From Caldinitratiruptor microaerophilus (lineage in GTDB: Bacteria > Bacillota > Sulfobacillia > Symbiobacteriales > ZC4RG38), in contig NZ_AP025628.1 in the NCBI RefSeq assembly GCF_025999835.1, forward strand, positions 62,001 through 126,000: a stretch of 64,000 nucleotides of DNA, given 5' to 3'. The first letter of the stretch is position 1, and every line of letters starts with the position of its first letter. Positions 17,212 through 26,313 of the stretch are shown one piece after another. The position numbers were made by a program, and so were the translations under genes. The notes under the pieces were generated by a model, which had not been told where the DNA came from, ran no database searches, and worked only from the letters and a program-made list of their open reading frames with translations.

Positions 17212-17968
17212 CGTGCTCCCCCCCGAGGTACGCCTCGACCACTGCCGGGTCCGACGCGATCTCACGGGGTGTGCCCTCGGCGATCTTTCGGCCGTAGCTC
17301 AGGACGACGATGCGGTCTGCCAGGCCCATGACCATCCGCATCTTGTGTTCGATCAGGCAGACCGTGATGCCGGAGGCACGGATCTTCTCGATCAGCCGGG
17401 CGATGGTGCCCGTCTCGTCGGCGTGTAGCCCGGCCGTGGGCTCGTCGAGGAGGAGGAGCCGGGGCCCCGTGGCCAGCGCCAGGGCGATGGCCAGGCGCTT
17501 GCGGGCCTCCTGGGAGAGCGACCGGACGGGCAGGTCGGCGGCATGGTCAAGGCCGACCGTCTCCAGCGCCGCCATCCCCCTCTCCAGGCTCTCGTTCTCT
17601 TCGCGGCGGTGACGGGGGGTGCGCAGGATCGCGTCCCAGAAGCCCGAGCGGGTGTGGAGGCGGTGGCCGACCATCACGTTGTCGATGACACGACTCTCCA
17701 TGAACAGGGTAGGGGTCTGGAACGTCCGGGCGATGCCCCGGCGTGCGACCTCGTGGGCCGGCAGGTGCGTGATGTCCTGACCCCGGAACATGACGCGTCC
17801 CTGAGTCGGGCGGAGGAGCCCGCTGATCACGTTGAAGAACGTCGTCTTGCCGGCTCCGTTCGGGCCGATCACGGCGAGGATCTCGCCCTCCCGGACCTCG
17901 ACGTCCACCCCGTCCAGGGCGGCCATCCCGCCGAAGTGCCGGGTGAGCCCTTCCGTTCGGAGAAGCAC
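17204..17968 (-). CDS. livG: Branched-chain amino acid type ABC transporter ATPase LivG
   Basis: 254 aa with Walker A GPNGAGKTTFFNVISG, the LivG insert ARTFQTPTLFMESRVIDNVMVG (landmarks ARTFQ and NVMVG), a SLSQEARKRLAIA signature in which LSGG is replaced by LSQE, Walker B LLLLDEPTAGL, and H-loop VCLIEHKM. LSxE-type signatures occur in some LivG proteins, so the substitution is not by itself disabling. The GTG at 17968 with GGAGGGGG upstream begins 4 bp after the livM stop; the open frame to 18043 overlaps livM and is rejected. Confidence 0.92.
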   Translation of the reverse strand: MLLRTEGLTRHFGGMAALDGVDVEVREGEILAVIGPNGAGKTTFFNVISGLLRPTQGRVMFRGQDITHLPAHEVARRGIARTFQTPTLFMESRVIDNVMVGHRLHTRSGFWDAILRTPRHRREENESLERGMAALETVGLDHAADLPVRSLSQEARKRLAIALALATGPRLLLLDEPTAGLHADETGTIARLIEKIRASGITVCLIEHKMRMVMGLADRIVVLSYGRKIAEGTPREIASDPAVVEAYLGGEHVA

Positions 17969-17972
17969 GGCG

Positions 17973-19022
17973 TCACCCCCTCCCTTCCGCCGTCTCCACC
18001 GGGCGTTCGGTCGCCATGCCCACAAGGGGGTGTGCGGAAGCACGTGCCCGCCTCCCGAGGTACCCCCAGGCGTCGGCCAGCGCCCCGGCCAGCCCCTTCG
18101 GGAAGTACATGACGATCAGGATGAGTATGGGACCGAAGATCAGCATCCGGTACTCCTGCAGGAGCTGCAGGCTCTCCGTCAGGAGCGACACCACCAGGGT
18201 CCCCACGAGCGGCCCCGCCACGGTTCCCTGGCCCCCGACGAGCAGGAAGAGCAGGAGGTTGAAGGTGACCCCGAAGTGGCTGACCTCGGGTCCGATGAAG
18301 CGGATCTGGGCCGCGTAGAGACCCCCGGCGATGCCGGTCAGGACCGCCGAGATCACGAAGGCGAGCCGCTTTTCCGCCATGACTCGGATCCCGAGCGACT
18401 CGGCGAGGACCTCTCCGCTGCGGATCGCCTGAAACGTCCGCCCCACGAGCGAGTGGACGAGCCGGTAGGTGACCATCTGCGTGAGGAGAAAGAAAAGCAG
18501 GACGAGGTAATATTGGGCCCGGGGCGACCGGAACGTGATGGGCCCGACCACCGGCAGGGGGATCGGCGACGGGAGCGGGATGCCGATGAGGCCCCGCACA
18601 CCCTCCGTGAGCGAATCCCACTCCTCGATGACCAGTCCGATGATCACCCCCACGCACAGCGTGAAGATGGCGAAGGTATGACCCCGGGTGCGAAGGGACA
18701 CCAGCCCGACGGCATAGCCTACCACCCCGGTCAGGAGGGCGGCGGCCGGCAGGGCGACCCAGAAGGACAGGCCCGCCTTGGTCGTCAGCAGCCCCACGGT
18801 GTAGGCGCCGATCCCGAAGAGCCCACCCTGGGCGAGGGACAGCTGTCCCGCATAGCCCAGGATCACGTTGAGCCCCTGGGTGGCGATCGCCCAGATGAGG
18901 GCCATGCGGATGACCTGCAGGTAGTAGCGGTTCGTGACGGCGTACGGCAGAACCAGGGCTGCGGCCAGGAGGAGGAGGAGGCCCACGTGGCGCCGGTACC
19001 GGTTCATGATCGCGCTCGCCAT
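17973..19022 (-). CDS. livM: Branched-chain amino acid type ABC transporter permease LivM
   Basis: 349 aa, eight or more membrane segments. LivM landmarks: NVILGYAGQLSLAQGGLFGIGAY near residues 52-74, LRTRGHTFAIFTL, and the cytoplasmic coupling loop FQAIRSGEVLAESLGI, then GGQGTVAGPLVGT. It forms the channel with LivH. It starts 4 bp after the livH stop. The C-terminal 25 residues are a hydrophilic extension without known role. Confidence 0.93.
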   Translation of the reverse strand: MASAIMNRYRRHVGLLLLLAAALVLPYAVTNRYYLQVIRMALIWAIATQGLNVILGYAGQLSLAQGGLFGIGAYTVGLLTTKAGLSFWVALPAAALLTGVVGYAVGLVSLRTRGHTFAIFTLCVGVIIGLVIEEWDSLTEGVRGLIGIPLPSPIPLPVVGPITFRSPRAQYYLVLLFFLLTQMVTYRLVHSLVGRTFQAIRSGEVLAESLGIRVMAEKRLAFVISAVLTGIAGGLYAAQIRFIGPEVSHFGVTFNLLLFLLVGGQGTVAGPLVGTLVVSLLTESLQLLQEYRMLIFGPILILIVMYFPKGLAGALADAWGYLGRRARASAHPLVGMATERPVETAEGRG

Positions 19023-19026
19023 GGCA

Positions 19027-19887
19027 CTACCCCGCCTCCCTCGAGAACAGACCCGCCGGCCGCAGCGAGAGGATGGCGACCAGGAGGAGGAAGGCGACGA
19101 CGTCCTTGAACTCGGCGGGCAGGAACGTCACGCTCAAGCTTTCCGCCAGACCGAGGATGTAGCCGCCGAGGACCGCTCCGGGGAGGCTACCCATGCCGCC
19201 CAGGACGATGATGACGAAAGCCTTGAGGGCCACCATGGCGCCCATGCCCGGGTAGACGAGGAAGATCGGCCCGGCCAGGGCGGCGGCGGCCGCGGCCAGG
19301 GCGGTGGCGACTGCGAACGTCACCATCGTGACCGTACCCACGGGAATGCCCACGAGGGCGGCTCCGTCCCGGTCCTGCGCAACGGCCTCGATGGCCGCGC
19401 CGAGGCGGGTTCTCTTGAGAAACAGGTACAGCAGCAGCATCAGCACGACCGCGGCGACGACCACGACGAGGCGCTGGCCGGTGATCTGAAGGCCGAGGAT
19501 GCGCACGGTGGATTCGAAGACCGGGGGCATCCGCCGATAATCCGCGCCCCAGAGGGCCTGGGCGAGCGCTTCCAGGAAGAGCAGGAGTCCGACGGCGGCG
19601 ATGAGTACGCTCGTCTGCGGGGCGTCACGCATCGGGCGGAAGACGACCCGCTCCACCACGAGCCCCACCAGTGCCATGAGGGCCATGGCGAGGACGAGCG
19701 TGACCCAGTAGTTGACCCCGGCGAGGAGGAGGAACAGGACGACGTAGGCGCCGATCATGTAGAGGTGCCCGTGGGCGAAGTTCGGAACCTCCATGATCCC
19801 GTAGATGAGGGAGAGGCCCAAGGCCACGAGGCAGTAGATGCTTCCCAGCACGAAGCCGTTCAGCACCTGCTGGGCGAGGATGCCCAT
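19027..19887 (-). CDS. livH: Branched-chain amino acid type ABC transporter permease LivH
   Basis: 286 aa with LNGFVLGSIYCLVALGLSLIYG at the N-terminus, the conserved NFAHGHLYMIGAY loop, and GMGSLPGAVLGGYILGLAE in the last third, all typical of LivH. The ATG at 19887 lies behind CGGAGGG; the frame upstream to 19953 overlaps livK and is not used. The gene is 16 bp downstream of the livK stop. Confidence 0.93.
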   Translation of the reverse strand: MGILAQQVLNGFVLGSIYCLVALGLSLIYGIMEVPNFAHGHLYMIGAYVVLFLLLAGVNYWVTLVLAMALMALVGLVVERVVFRPMRDAPQTSVLIAAVGLLLFLEALAQALWGADYRRMPPVFESTVRILGLQITGQRLVVVVAAVVLMLLLYLFLKRTRLGAAIEAVAQDRDGAALVGIPVGTVTMVTFAVATALAAAAAALAGPIFLVYPGMGAMVALKAFVIIVLGGMGSLPGAVLGGYILGLAESLSVTFLPAEFKDVVAFLLLVAILSLRPAGLFSREAG

Positions 19888-19903
19888 CCGGACGATCCCT
19901 CCG

Positions 19904-21220
19904 CTAATAGCTCTCCTGCACCGGGATCGGGATCTGCTGGTCGTACTTCCCATCCTTCACCATGACCCCGATGACCTCGCCCACGATGCCGCCCTTGTCG
20001 TTGAGCTTCCGCCAGATGATCGGCACCTTGTCGCGCGGCAACTGTTGGATGGCGTCACTGAAGCTGGCCATGATCTTCTCGACGTCCGTGACGGTACCGG
20101 CGCGTTCGAGCGCCTTGGCCACCAGGTACATCGCCTGGTAGTGCTGGGCCTGCTCGTACGTGGGCCTCTTACCGAAGCGGGCCTTGTACTGCTCGACGAA
20201 CTGCTGGGTGGCGGGGCCCGGATAGCGGTAGAGCGGCATGAGCCCGACGGCGCCGTTGAGCATCTCGATCGGCACGATCTCTTCCATTTCTTCGAACTTC
20301 GCCTGGTCCATGACGACGAAGCCGCCCTTGAAGCCTTGCTCCCGGGCGGTCTTGATGACGAGGGCCGTGGGCTGAGACGGACCACCGACGAAGAGCACGT
20401 CGGGGTTCGTCGCCAGGGCCTTGGTGACGAACGGCGTGAAGTCGGTCTCCGTGTTGTAGTTGGCCGCGAAGTTCCCCGTCACCGTGCCGCCCAGCGACTC
20501 CCACGCCTTGGTGAACACCGCAGTCCAGTCCTTGGCGTACTGGTGCGTACCGGGTACGAGAGCCACCTTCTTGCCGAAAGCCTCCATGACGGCCTTCGAG
20601 TACGGCACGGCGTAGGCGTCATACGGGGCCGGGATGCGCAGGGTCAGCTTGTTGCCGCGCTGGGTCACGCGGGGCTCGCTGGTGTACGCCGCGATGATGA
20701 ACCCATCCTGCTCGTTGAACTCCTGCATGGCGAAGACGCCGCCGCTGTGGGGCGTGAAGATGATGGGCGTCTCATACTGCTCCAGGAGCCGGCGCGCGTT
20801 GGTGGCCGTCTCGTTGGGCAGGTACTTGTCATCCAGCGGCACCAGGTTGATGGCATAGCGCTTGCCGCCCACGTTGATGCCGCCACTCTTGTTGATCTCG
20901 TCGGCCGCCATCTGCAGTCCGTTCAACGTGTTCTGGCCGTAGATCGCGGCCCCTCCACTCAGGGGACCGGAGTAGCCGATGTTGACCTTGGCCTCTGGCG
21001 GTCCCTGCTGCGGCTGGGCTGGCCTGGCCGGCTGGTTCTGGGCCGACGCCGCCGGCGCGCTGCCGGCCTGGGGGGCGGAACCGCCGGCAGCGGGCTGCTG
21101 GGAGGGGGTACGGGTACCGCACCCGGCGACGAGGAACAAAACAACCAGCGGGACGAGGCTGCGCTGCCAAAGCCCTCCCGAACGGTGGCCCTCATGGCAT
21201 TGGGCCTGAACGACTGGCAT
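19904..21220 (-). CDS. livK: ABC transporter substrate-binding lipoprotein (LivK/amide-urea type)
   Basis: 438 aa. Signal peptide with lipobox LVAGC (Cys34), a 45-residue Ala/Pro/Gln-rich tether, then a type I periplasmic-binding fold: VNIGYSGPLSGGAAIYG, GGINVGGKRYAINLVPLDD, TPHSGGVFAMQEF, and YEQAQHYQAMYLVAKALERAG near the C-terminus. It delivers a ligand to LivHM. It is the first gene of livKHMGF; GAGGAGG precedes the ATG at 21220. The neighbouring acyl-CoA genes leave open a non-amino-acid substrate such as an aromatic or short branched acid. Confidence 0.92.
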   Translation of the reverse strand: MPVVQAQCHEGHRSGGLWQRSLVPLVVLFLVAGCGTRTPSQQPAAGGSAPQAGSAPAASAQNQPARPAQPQQGPPEAKVNIGYSGPLSGGAAIYGQNTLNGLQMAADEINKSGGINVGGKRYAINLVPLDDKYLPNETATNARRLLEQYETPIIFTPHSGGVFAMQEFNEQDGFIIAAYTSEPRVTQRGNKLTLRIPAPYDAYAVPYSKAVMEAFGKKVALVPGTHQYAKDWTAVFTKAWESLGGTVTGNFAANYNTETDFTPFVTKALATNPDVLFVGGPSQPTALVIKTAREQGFKGGFVVMDQAKFEEMEEIVPIEMLNGAVGLMPLYRYPGPATQQFVEQYKARFGKRPTYEQAQHYQAMYLVAKALERAGTVTDVEKIMASFSDAIQQLPRDKVPIIWRKLNDKGGIVGEVIGVMVKDGKYDQQIPIPVQESY

Positions 21221-21349
21221 CCGGTCCGCCTCCTCTCCGTGAAGCCCGGGGCGGGGGAAATCCGGGGGAGAGGGCGAAGGCCAGAGATGCCCCATCTATT
21301 TGGCGGATGGAAGCAATTCGGCGAAGATCCTCCTGTCCCCTTCGCCAGA

Positions 21350-21379
21350 GAAGTCCGAAATCAGTCTGGAAGTCCAAAT
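21350..21379. repeat. Direct repeat GAAGTCC(G)AAAT between livK and the sigma-54 activator
   Basis: GAAGTCCGAAAT (21350-21361) and GAAGTCCAAAT (21369-21379) are spaced 19 bp apart in the divergent region. This is a candidate regulator site only. Confidence 0.3.
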
Positions 21380-21493
21380 GGAGACAGACCCAGGATTCGG
21401 CTCCCCTGTTGGAGAAATCTCACCCCTGACCGTCTCCGCAGGCCTGGGCGGCGCCAACCCTTTCCTTTGAGGACCCTTTCAGGAGGGACCGCC

Positions 21494-23242
21494 GTGGCGC
21501 TCGCGCATCCGCATGCCGGCCGTACCGGCAGCAAGTTTCTGCTCGCGTTGGAGCGGGCCGGAATCGGCGTCGTGATCCTGCGGGGGGAGCGCATCGTCAC
21601 AACCGGCGGCGCCCTGCGGACCATCCTGGGGCGCCGGGTCGACCAGTGGCCGGGCTTGCCCATCGAGACGGCCCTGCCGGACGCGGCCCTCCTCGCGGCG
21701 CTGCGCTCGGCGGGCGGCGTGGGTCCGACGCTCGTGTCGGTGGGAAGCCGGATGGCACTCGTCGCCGGCGCCGGGGACCAGAACTCCGCAGTCCTGCTGT
21801 TCCAACTGGCCCAGATGCCGGGGGCGCAGAGATTCCACGTGGCCGACCCCTGGGTCTTCGAAGAGCTGGAGGCCGTGCTCCGGACCGTGTGCGACGGGGT
21901 GCTGGTCACGGACGGACAGGGGACCATCCTGCGTTACACGCCCTCCTGGGGCCAGGCGCCAACGCCGGAGGAGCTCCTGATGATGGGCAAGAGCGTCGCG
22001 GAGCTGGAGGCCCGGCGGATCTTCTACCCATCCGCGACCCGACAGGTTCTGGCCACCGGGACCAGCCAGCGGGTCCTCCAGGACACCGCCCCGGGCCGGC
22101 GGCTCGAGGTAGTCGGCATCCCCGTCCGGGATGGGAGCAACCGGATCGTGCGGGTCGTGTCGCTCATCCGGGATATCACCGCCGAGGAACAGCTCCGCCG
22201 CCGGCTGGCGGAGATCGAGTCGCTCGCGGAGCGCTACCGGCAGGAGCTGGCGCGCCTGCGGAGCGCGCAGGCCGGTGACGGGGAGCTGGTCTTCCGGAGC
22301 GAGCGCATGCGCCAGGTGCTGGCGGTCGTCGACCGCGTGGCGGCGACGGACTCCACCGTGCTCATCCTGGGGGAGACGGGGGTCGGGAAGCAGCTGGTCG
22401 CGCGCCGCCTGCACCAGGGCAGCAGCAGGCGGGACGGCCCCTTCGTGGTCGTCAACTGTAGCGCCGTGCCGGAAAGCCTCCTCGAGTCCGAGCTGTTCGG
22501 CTACGAGGGCGGGGCCTTCACGGGGGCCGGCCGGCACGGGAAGGTCGGCCTGCTCGAACTGGCCCACAAGGGGACGCTTCTCCTCGACGAAGTGGGGGAA
22601 CTCCCTCTTCACCTTCAGGCAAAGCTCCTGCACGCCCTGCAGGACCGCCGCTTCTTCCGGGTGGGCGGCACCCGGGAGGTGCGGGTGGACGTCCGGATCG
22701 TGGCCGCCACCAACCGGGATCTGGAGGAACTGGTCCAGGAGGGCGCCTTCCGTCGTGACCTGTACTATCGTCTGAACGTGGTCCCGGTTTCGATTCCGCC
22801 GCTCAGGGAGCGGCCCGAGGACATCCCGGTCCTGGTCGAGCACTTCCTCCGGCGCCACTCGGACCGGTACGGTCGCCACGTCGAGTTCACCCCTGCGGCC
22901 ATGGAGGCGCTGGTGCGGTACCCGTGGCCGGGCAACGTGCGAGAGCTCGAGAACCTGGTGGAGCGCCTCTTCGTCACGGTTACGGATCCGGTCATCGACG
23001 TCGTTCACCTGCCCGACCAGGTACGCGTGCCGGCCCGGCCGCGCCGGGGCAACGTCGAGGTTCACCGCATCGTTCCCCTCCGGGAAGCCGTGGAGGAGCT
23101 GGAGACGAAGCTCATCGCCGAGGCGATGGCCCGTTACGGCTCGACGCGGCGGGCCGCCCGGGTGCTGGGGGTCGACCAGTCAACGCTGGTGCGGCGGCTC
23201 CAGAAGCTGCATCACCGGCACGACCGGCCGCAGCCGATGTAA
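21494..23242 (+). CDS. PAS-domain sigma-54-dependent transcriptional activator (enhancer-binding protein)
   Basis: 582 aa. An N-terminal region of about 115 residues of unclear fold, a PAS-like sensor at about 120-235 (EELEAVLRTVCDGVLVTDGQG), and a coiled linker. The AAA+ domain follows, with Walker A GETGVGKQ (293-300), the sigma-54-contacting GAFTGA loop (340-345) and Walker B LLLDEVGEL. A C-terminal Fis-type helix-turn-helix (STRRAARVLGVDQSTLVRRL) ends it. The GTG at 21494 has AGGAGG 8 bp upstream; the huge open frame starting at 19838 is antisense to livKH. A sigma-54 promoter lies 107 bp downstream of its stop, so it most likely switches on the 23465-29283 operon in response to an acyl or aromatic ligand. 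It may also act on the sigma-54 sites near 15.8 kb. Confidence 0.93.
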   Translation: MALAHPHAGRTGSKFLLALERAGIGVVILRGERIVTTGGALRTILGRRVDQWPGLPIETALPDAALLAALRSAGGVGPTLVSVGSRMALVAGAGDQNSAVLLFQLAQMPGAQRFHVADPWVFEELEAVLRTVCDGVLVTDGQGTILRYTPSWGQAPTPEELLMMGKSVAELEARRIFYPSATRQVLATGTSQRVLQDTAPGRRLEVVGIPVRDGSNRIVRVVSLIRDITAEEQLRRRLAEIESLAERYRQELARLRSAQAGDGELVFRSERMRQVLAVVDRVAATDSTVLILGETGVGKQLVARRLHQGSSRRDGPFVVVNCSAVPESLLESELFGYEGGAFTGAGRHGKVGLLELAHKGTLLLDEVGELPLHLQAKLLHALQDRRFFRVGGTREVRVDVRIVAATNRDLEELVQEGAFRRDLYYRLNVVPVSIPPLRERPEDIPVLVEHFLRRHSDRYGRHVEFTPAAMEALVRYPWPGNVRELENLVERLFVTVTDPVIDVVHLPDQVRVPARPRRGNVEVHRIVPLREAVEELETKLIAEAMARYGSTRRAARVLGVDQSTLVRRLQKLHHRHDRPQPM

Positions 23243-23348
23243 GGCTCCATCGCGGCCGATGAGGAACTGCATCGCGGGATGCCCGGCTGCGGTGCCGACC
23301 CGGTTCGCGTCCGCCCGGCCCGGGCGCCCTCAGGCACGGGGATGCTCG

Positions 23349-23364
23349 TGGCATAACCTTTGCT
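23349..23364 (+). promoter_or_regulatory. Sigma-54 (-24/-12) promoter for the MaoC/thiolase/ligase operon
   Basis: TGGCATAACCTTTGCT shows GG-N10-GC spacing and good -24 and -12 matches, 100 bp upstream of the first MaoC gene and just downstream of the activator gene. GCATC-GCGG-GATGC at 23269-23282, about 70 bp upstream, is a candidate enhancer palindrome. Confidence 0.7.
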
Positions 23365-23464
23365 TTCAAGAGCGGGCGTGGGCCCGCAGTGGATTCCGGC
23401 TGCGCCGCGCCCGGACCGTGAGGCCGAGTCCCGGCGGCTGGGAAAGAACGGAGGGTGTAGCAAC

Positions 23465-23860
23465 ATGTCGGTTGACCGTTCGATGGTCGGACGGGAGCTG
23501 GAGCCCGTCCTCGTCGAGGTGGAGCGGGGGGCGATCCGCCGCTTCGCCGAGGCGCTGGGCGACCCGAACCCGGTGTACCGCGAAGGGCGGGTGGCCCCGC
23601 CCACGTTTCCTACCACTTTCCGTTTTCCGCTGACCGAGCTCGGCATCGAGCCGTCTCGGGTCCTCCACGGTGAGCAGGAGTTCGAGTACACGCGGCCGCT
23701 TCGGGCCGGCGACCGCCTCGTCTGCCGTACCCGGGTGGCGGACGTGTACGAGAGGACCGGACGGCTCGGCCGCATGACGTTCGTCGTGGTCACGACGGAG
23801 GGACGCGACGAGAAGGGCGCTCCGGTCTTCACCGCCCGCAGCACGCTGATCGTCCGGTAG
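23465..23860 (+). CDS. MaoC-like hotdog protein (FAS1-type dehydratase N-domain, HadA/HadC-like)
   Basis: 131 aa. SMVGRELEPVLVEVERGAIRRFAEALGDPNP (landmarks VERGAIRRFAEALGDPNPVY) is the MaoC_dehydrat_N pattern, followed by APPTFPTTF and FEYTRPLRAGDRL. It lacks the catalytic Asp/His pair of hydratase 2 enzymes, as the A/C subunits of HadAB/HadBC dehydratases do. It probably pairs with the MaoC half of the next protein to form a two-subunit (R)-3-hydroxyacyl dehydratase/enoyl hydratase. GGAGGGTG precedes the ATG, and the next gene is 12 bp away. Confidence 0.85.
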   Translation: MSVDRSMVGRELEPVLVEVERGAIRRFAEALGDPNPVYREGRVAPPTFPTTFRFPLTELGIEPSRVLHGEQEFEYTRPLRAGDRLVCRTRVADVYERTGRLGRMTFVVVTTEGRDEKGAPVFTARSTLIVR

Positions 23861-23872
23861 GGGGGGCTTGGG

Positions 23873-25060
23873 GTGTACTTCGAGGACGTCCGGGTGGGCG
23901 ACCCGCTGCCCACGATCGAGAAGCCTCCGGTCACGAAGGTACAGCTCGTCCAGTACGCCGGTGCATCCGGGGATTTCAATCCCATCCACACGGACGACGA
24001 GACCGCCCGCCGGGTGGGCCTGGACGGCGTGATCGCCCACGGCATGCTCAGCATGGGCTTCCTGGGCCAGCTCCTGACCACCTGGGCCGGGCCGGAGAGC
24101 GTGCGGCGTCTGAAGGTGCGCTTCCGGGAGATGGTGCGTCCCGGTGACGTGCTGACGCTCCACGGCACCGTGACGGGTGCCCGGCCGGACGGGGCCGGGG
24201 GGCTCGTCACCGTCGAGGTCTGGGCAGAGAACCAGCGGGGCGAGCGGGTCACCGTCGGTGAGGCGGAGGTGTTCCTTCCGAGCCGGACCCCTCGCGGAGC
24301 CGTGGCCGGGCGCTTTGCCGGCCGGGTCGCGCTGGTGACCGGTGCGGGAAGAGGCATCGGCGCCGCGGTCGCGCGGAAGTTCGCGCTGGAGGGCGCTGCC
24401 GTGGTGGTGAGCGACCTCGACCGGGAGCCTGCCGAGGAGGTCGCCGCCGGGATCACGGCGGAAGGGGGGCGGGCACTGGCCATCGCCTGCGACGTGACGG
24501 ACCGCGCGCAGGTGGAGGCGATGGTGGAGCGCACCCTCGCCGAGTTCGGCCGCCTCGACATTCTCGTCACCTGTGCCGGGATCATCCGCGACAACCTCAT
24601 CCACAAGATGACGGACGCCGACTGGGACGCGGTGATCGACACCCACCTCAAGGGCACGTTTCTGTGCTGTCAGGCCGCCCAGCGCCACATGGTCCCGCAG
24701 CGATACGGCAAGATCGTGGTGCTGTCGTCGACGTCCGCCCTGGGGAACCGCGGCCAGGCGAACTACTCCGCCGCCAAGGCCGGGCTGCAAGGGTTCGCAC
24801 GGACGCTGGCCATCGAACTCGGACCGTTCAACATCAACGTGAACGCCGTGGCACCGGGCTTCGTCGAGACCCGGATGACCCGGGCGGTGGCCGAGCGGAT
24901 CGGCGTGGACTACGAGGAACTCAAGCGGCAGGCCGCCGAAGCCACCCCCCTGCGCCGGGTGGGCCAGCCGGAGGACATCGCCAACGTGATCGCCTTTCTT
25001 TGCAGCGACGAGGCCAGCTACGTCACGGGCCAGACCATTTACGTTCGCGGCGGTCCGTGA
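23873..25060 (+). CDS. Bifunctional MaoC-type (R)-hydratase fused to SDR (R)-3-hydroxyacyl dehydrogenase
   Basis: 395 aa with two domains. Residues 1-136 are a MaoC hydratase 2 hotdog with the catalytic pair D34 and H39 in ASGDFNPIH and the VIAHGMLSMGF helix. After a short linker, residues 150-395 are a FabG-like SDR: TGAGRGIG (156-163), CAGI, catalytic Y298 and K302 in NYSAAKAG, and NVNAVAPGFVET. Together they would hydrate enoyl-CoA to (R)-3-hydroxyacyl-CoA and oxidise it to 3-ketoacyl-CoA, or run in the reductive direction. This resembles peroxisomal MFE-2 chemistry but with the domain order reversed. The GTG at 23873 follows a GGGGGG stretch; the thiolase follows, completing a beta-oxidation set. 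Confidence 0.9.
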   Translation: MYFEDVRVGDPLPTIEKPPVTKVQLVQYAGASGDFNPIHTDDETARRVGLDGVIAHGMLSMGFLGQLLTTWAGPESVRRLKVRFREMVRPGDVLTLHGTVTGARPDGAGGLVTVEVWAENQRGERVTVGEAEVFLPSRTPRGAVAGRFAGRVALVTGAGRGIGAAVARKFALEGAAVVVSDLDREPAEEVAAGITAEGGRALAIACDVTDRAQVEAMVERTLAEFGRLDILVTCAGIIRDNLIHKMTDADWDAVIDTHLKGTFLCCQAAQRHMVPQRYGKIVVLSSTSALGNRGQANYSAAKAGLQGFARTLAIELGPFNINVNAVAPGFVETRMTRAVAERIGVDYEELKRQAAEATPLRRVGQPEDIANVIAFLCSDEASYVTGQTIYVRGGP

Positions 25061-25104
25061 GTGCCTGCGCCCGAGCGCTGTGAACCGGTGAGGAGCCGAC
25101 AGGG

Positions 25105-26286
25105 GTGGGAGAACGCGTGGATGAGGCGGTGATCGTCAGCGGGGCCCGGACCGCCGTCGCGCGGGAGAACGGGGCGCTCCGGGACCTCGCCCCGCACCAG
25201 TTCGGGGCGCACGTGGTGAAGGCCGCGCTGGCGCGGGCGGGCGTGGACGGCCGCGAGGTGGACGAGGTCCTTTTCGGGAACGTCATGGCCGGGGGCGGCA
25301 ACATCGCCCGGTTGACGGCGCTCGAGGCCGGCCTGCCGTTCGAGGTGCCGGCCATGACCGTGGACCGGCAGTGCGGGAGCGGTCTTCAGGCCATCTGCAC
25401 GGCCGCGCAGGGCATCCGGCTCGGGGAGTGGCGGATCGTCATCGCCGGCGGGACGGAGAGCATGACTCGGGCGCCCTACCTTCTCGAGCGCCCGGCGGCG
25501 CCGTACTCCCGGGTTCCGCCCCGTTTCGTCCGGCCCCAGCTGTCGCCGGAGTGGATCGGCGACCCGCCGATGGGCATCACGGCGGAGAACGTGGCCGAGC
25601 GCTACGGCATCTCCCGGGAGGACCAGGACGCCTTCGCCCTCCGCAGTCAGCAGAACGCCGCCCGAGCCCTGGCCGACGGCCGGTTCGCCGGGCAGATCGT
25701 CCCCATTGATGTGCCGGCCGGAAAGGGAGAGACCCGGCGGTTCGAGGTCGACGAGCACCCGCGCCCCGATACGACCATGGAGAAGCTCTCCCGCTTGCCT
25801 CCGGCCTTCAAGCCCGGCGGCACCGTCACGGCCGGGAACAGCTCGGGCATCAACGACGGGGCGGCGGCTGTCATCGTGATGTCTTCCCGGGAGGCCGAGC
25901 GGCGGGGGCTGCGACCGCTCGGGCGGCTCGTGGGATGGGCCGTGGCAGGGGTCGACCCCAACATCATGGGCATGGGACCCGTCCCGGCGGTGCGCAAGGT
26001 GCTCGAGCGCACGGGGCTCGGACTGGATGACCTGGACGTCATCGAGCTGAACGAGGCCTTCGCGGCGCAGGCAGTGGCGTGCATCCGCGAGCTCGGGCTC
26101 GACATGGAGCGAGTGAACCCGAACGGCGGAGCGATCGCCCTCGGGCATCCGGTGGGGGCGACCGGGGCGATCCTCACGCTGAAGGCCCTGTACGAGCTGC
26201 GCCGTAGCGGCGGGCGGTACGGCCTCGTCACCGCCTGCATCGGCGGCGGCCAGGGGATCGCGGCGATCTTCGAGCGCATCGACTGA
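25105..26286 (+). CDS. Thiolase (acetyl-CoA C-acyltransferase)
   Basis: 393 aa, full length. Active-site nucleophile C90 in [11 protein letters not shown], His348 in GHPVGATGA, and Cys378 in [16 protein letters not shown] and [10 protein letters not shown] are also present. It cleaves 3-ketoacyl-CoA with CoA, or condenses acetyl-CoA. Start GTG 25105 (GAGGAG upstream) is preferred; GTG 25117 is an alternative. In the operon it follows the hydratase-dehydrogenase fusion, so it would perform the last beta-oxidation step on (R)-configured intermediates. Confidence 0.94.
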   Translation: MGERVDEAVIVSGARTAVARENGALRDLAPHQFGAHVVKAALARAGVDGREVDEVLFGNVMAGGGNIARLTALEAGLPFEVPAMTVDRQCGSGLQAICTAAQGIRLGEWRIVIAGGTESMTRAPYLLERPAAPYSRVPPRFVRPQLSPEWIGDPPMGITAENVAERYGISREDQDAFALRSQQNAARALADGRFAGQIVPIDVPAGKGETRRFEVDEHPRPDTTMEKLSRLPPAFKPGGTVTAGNSSGINDGAAAVIVMSSREAERRGLRPLGRLVGWAVAGVDPNIMGMGPVPAVRKVLERTGLGLDDLDVIELNEAFAAQAVACIRELGLDMERVNPNGGAIALGHPVGATGAILTLKALYELRRSGGRYGLVTACIGGGQGIAAIFERID

Positions 26287-26313
26287 GAAACTCGTTGCAA
26301 AGAGGTGGAGCCT

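Noticed and set aside
21441-21457. Possible sigma-54 site upstream of livK on the minus strand
   Set aside because: TTGGCG has the -24 look and the spacing is right, but the -12 part (AGGCC) lacks TTGC, and it is about 220 bp from livK.
19838-21493. N-terminal extension of the sigma-54 activator frame over livK and livH
   Set aside because: The part before 21494 is antisense to livKH and has no domain; GTG 21494 has an AGGAGG site at the right distance.
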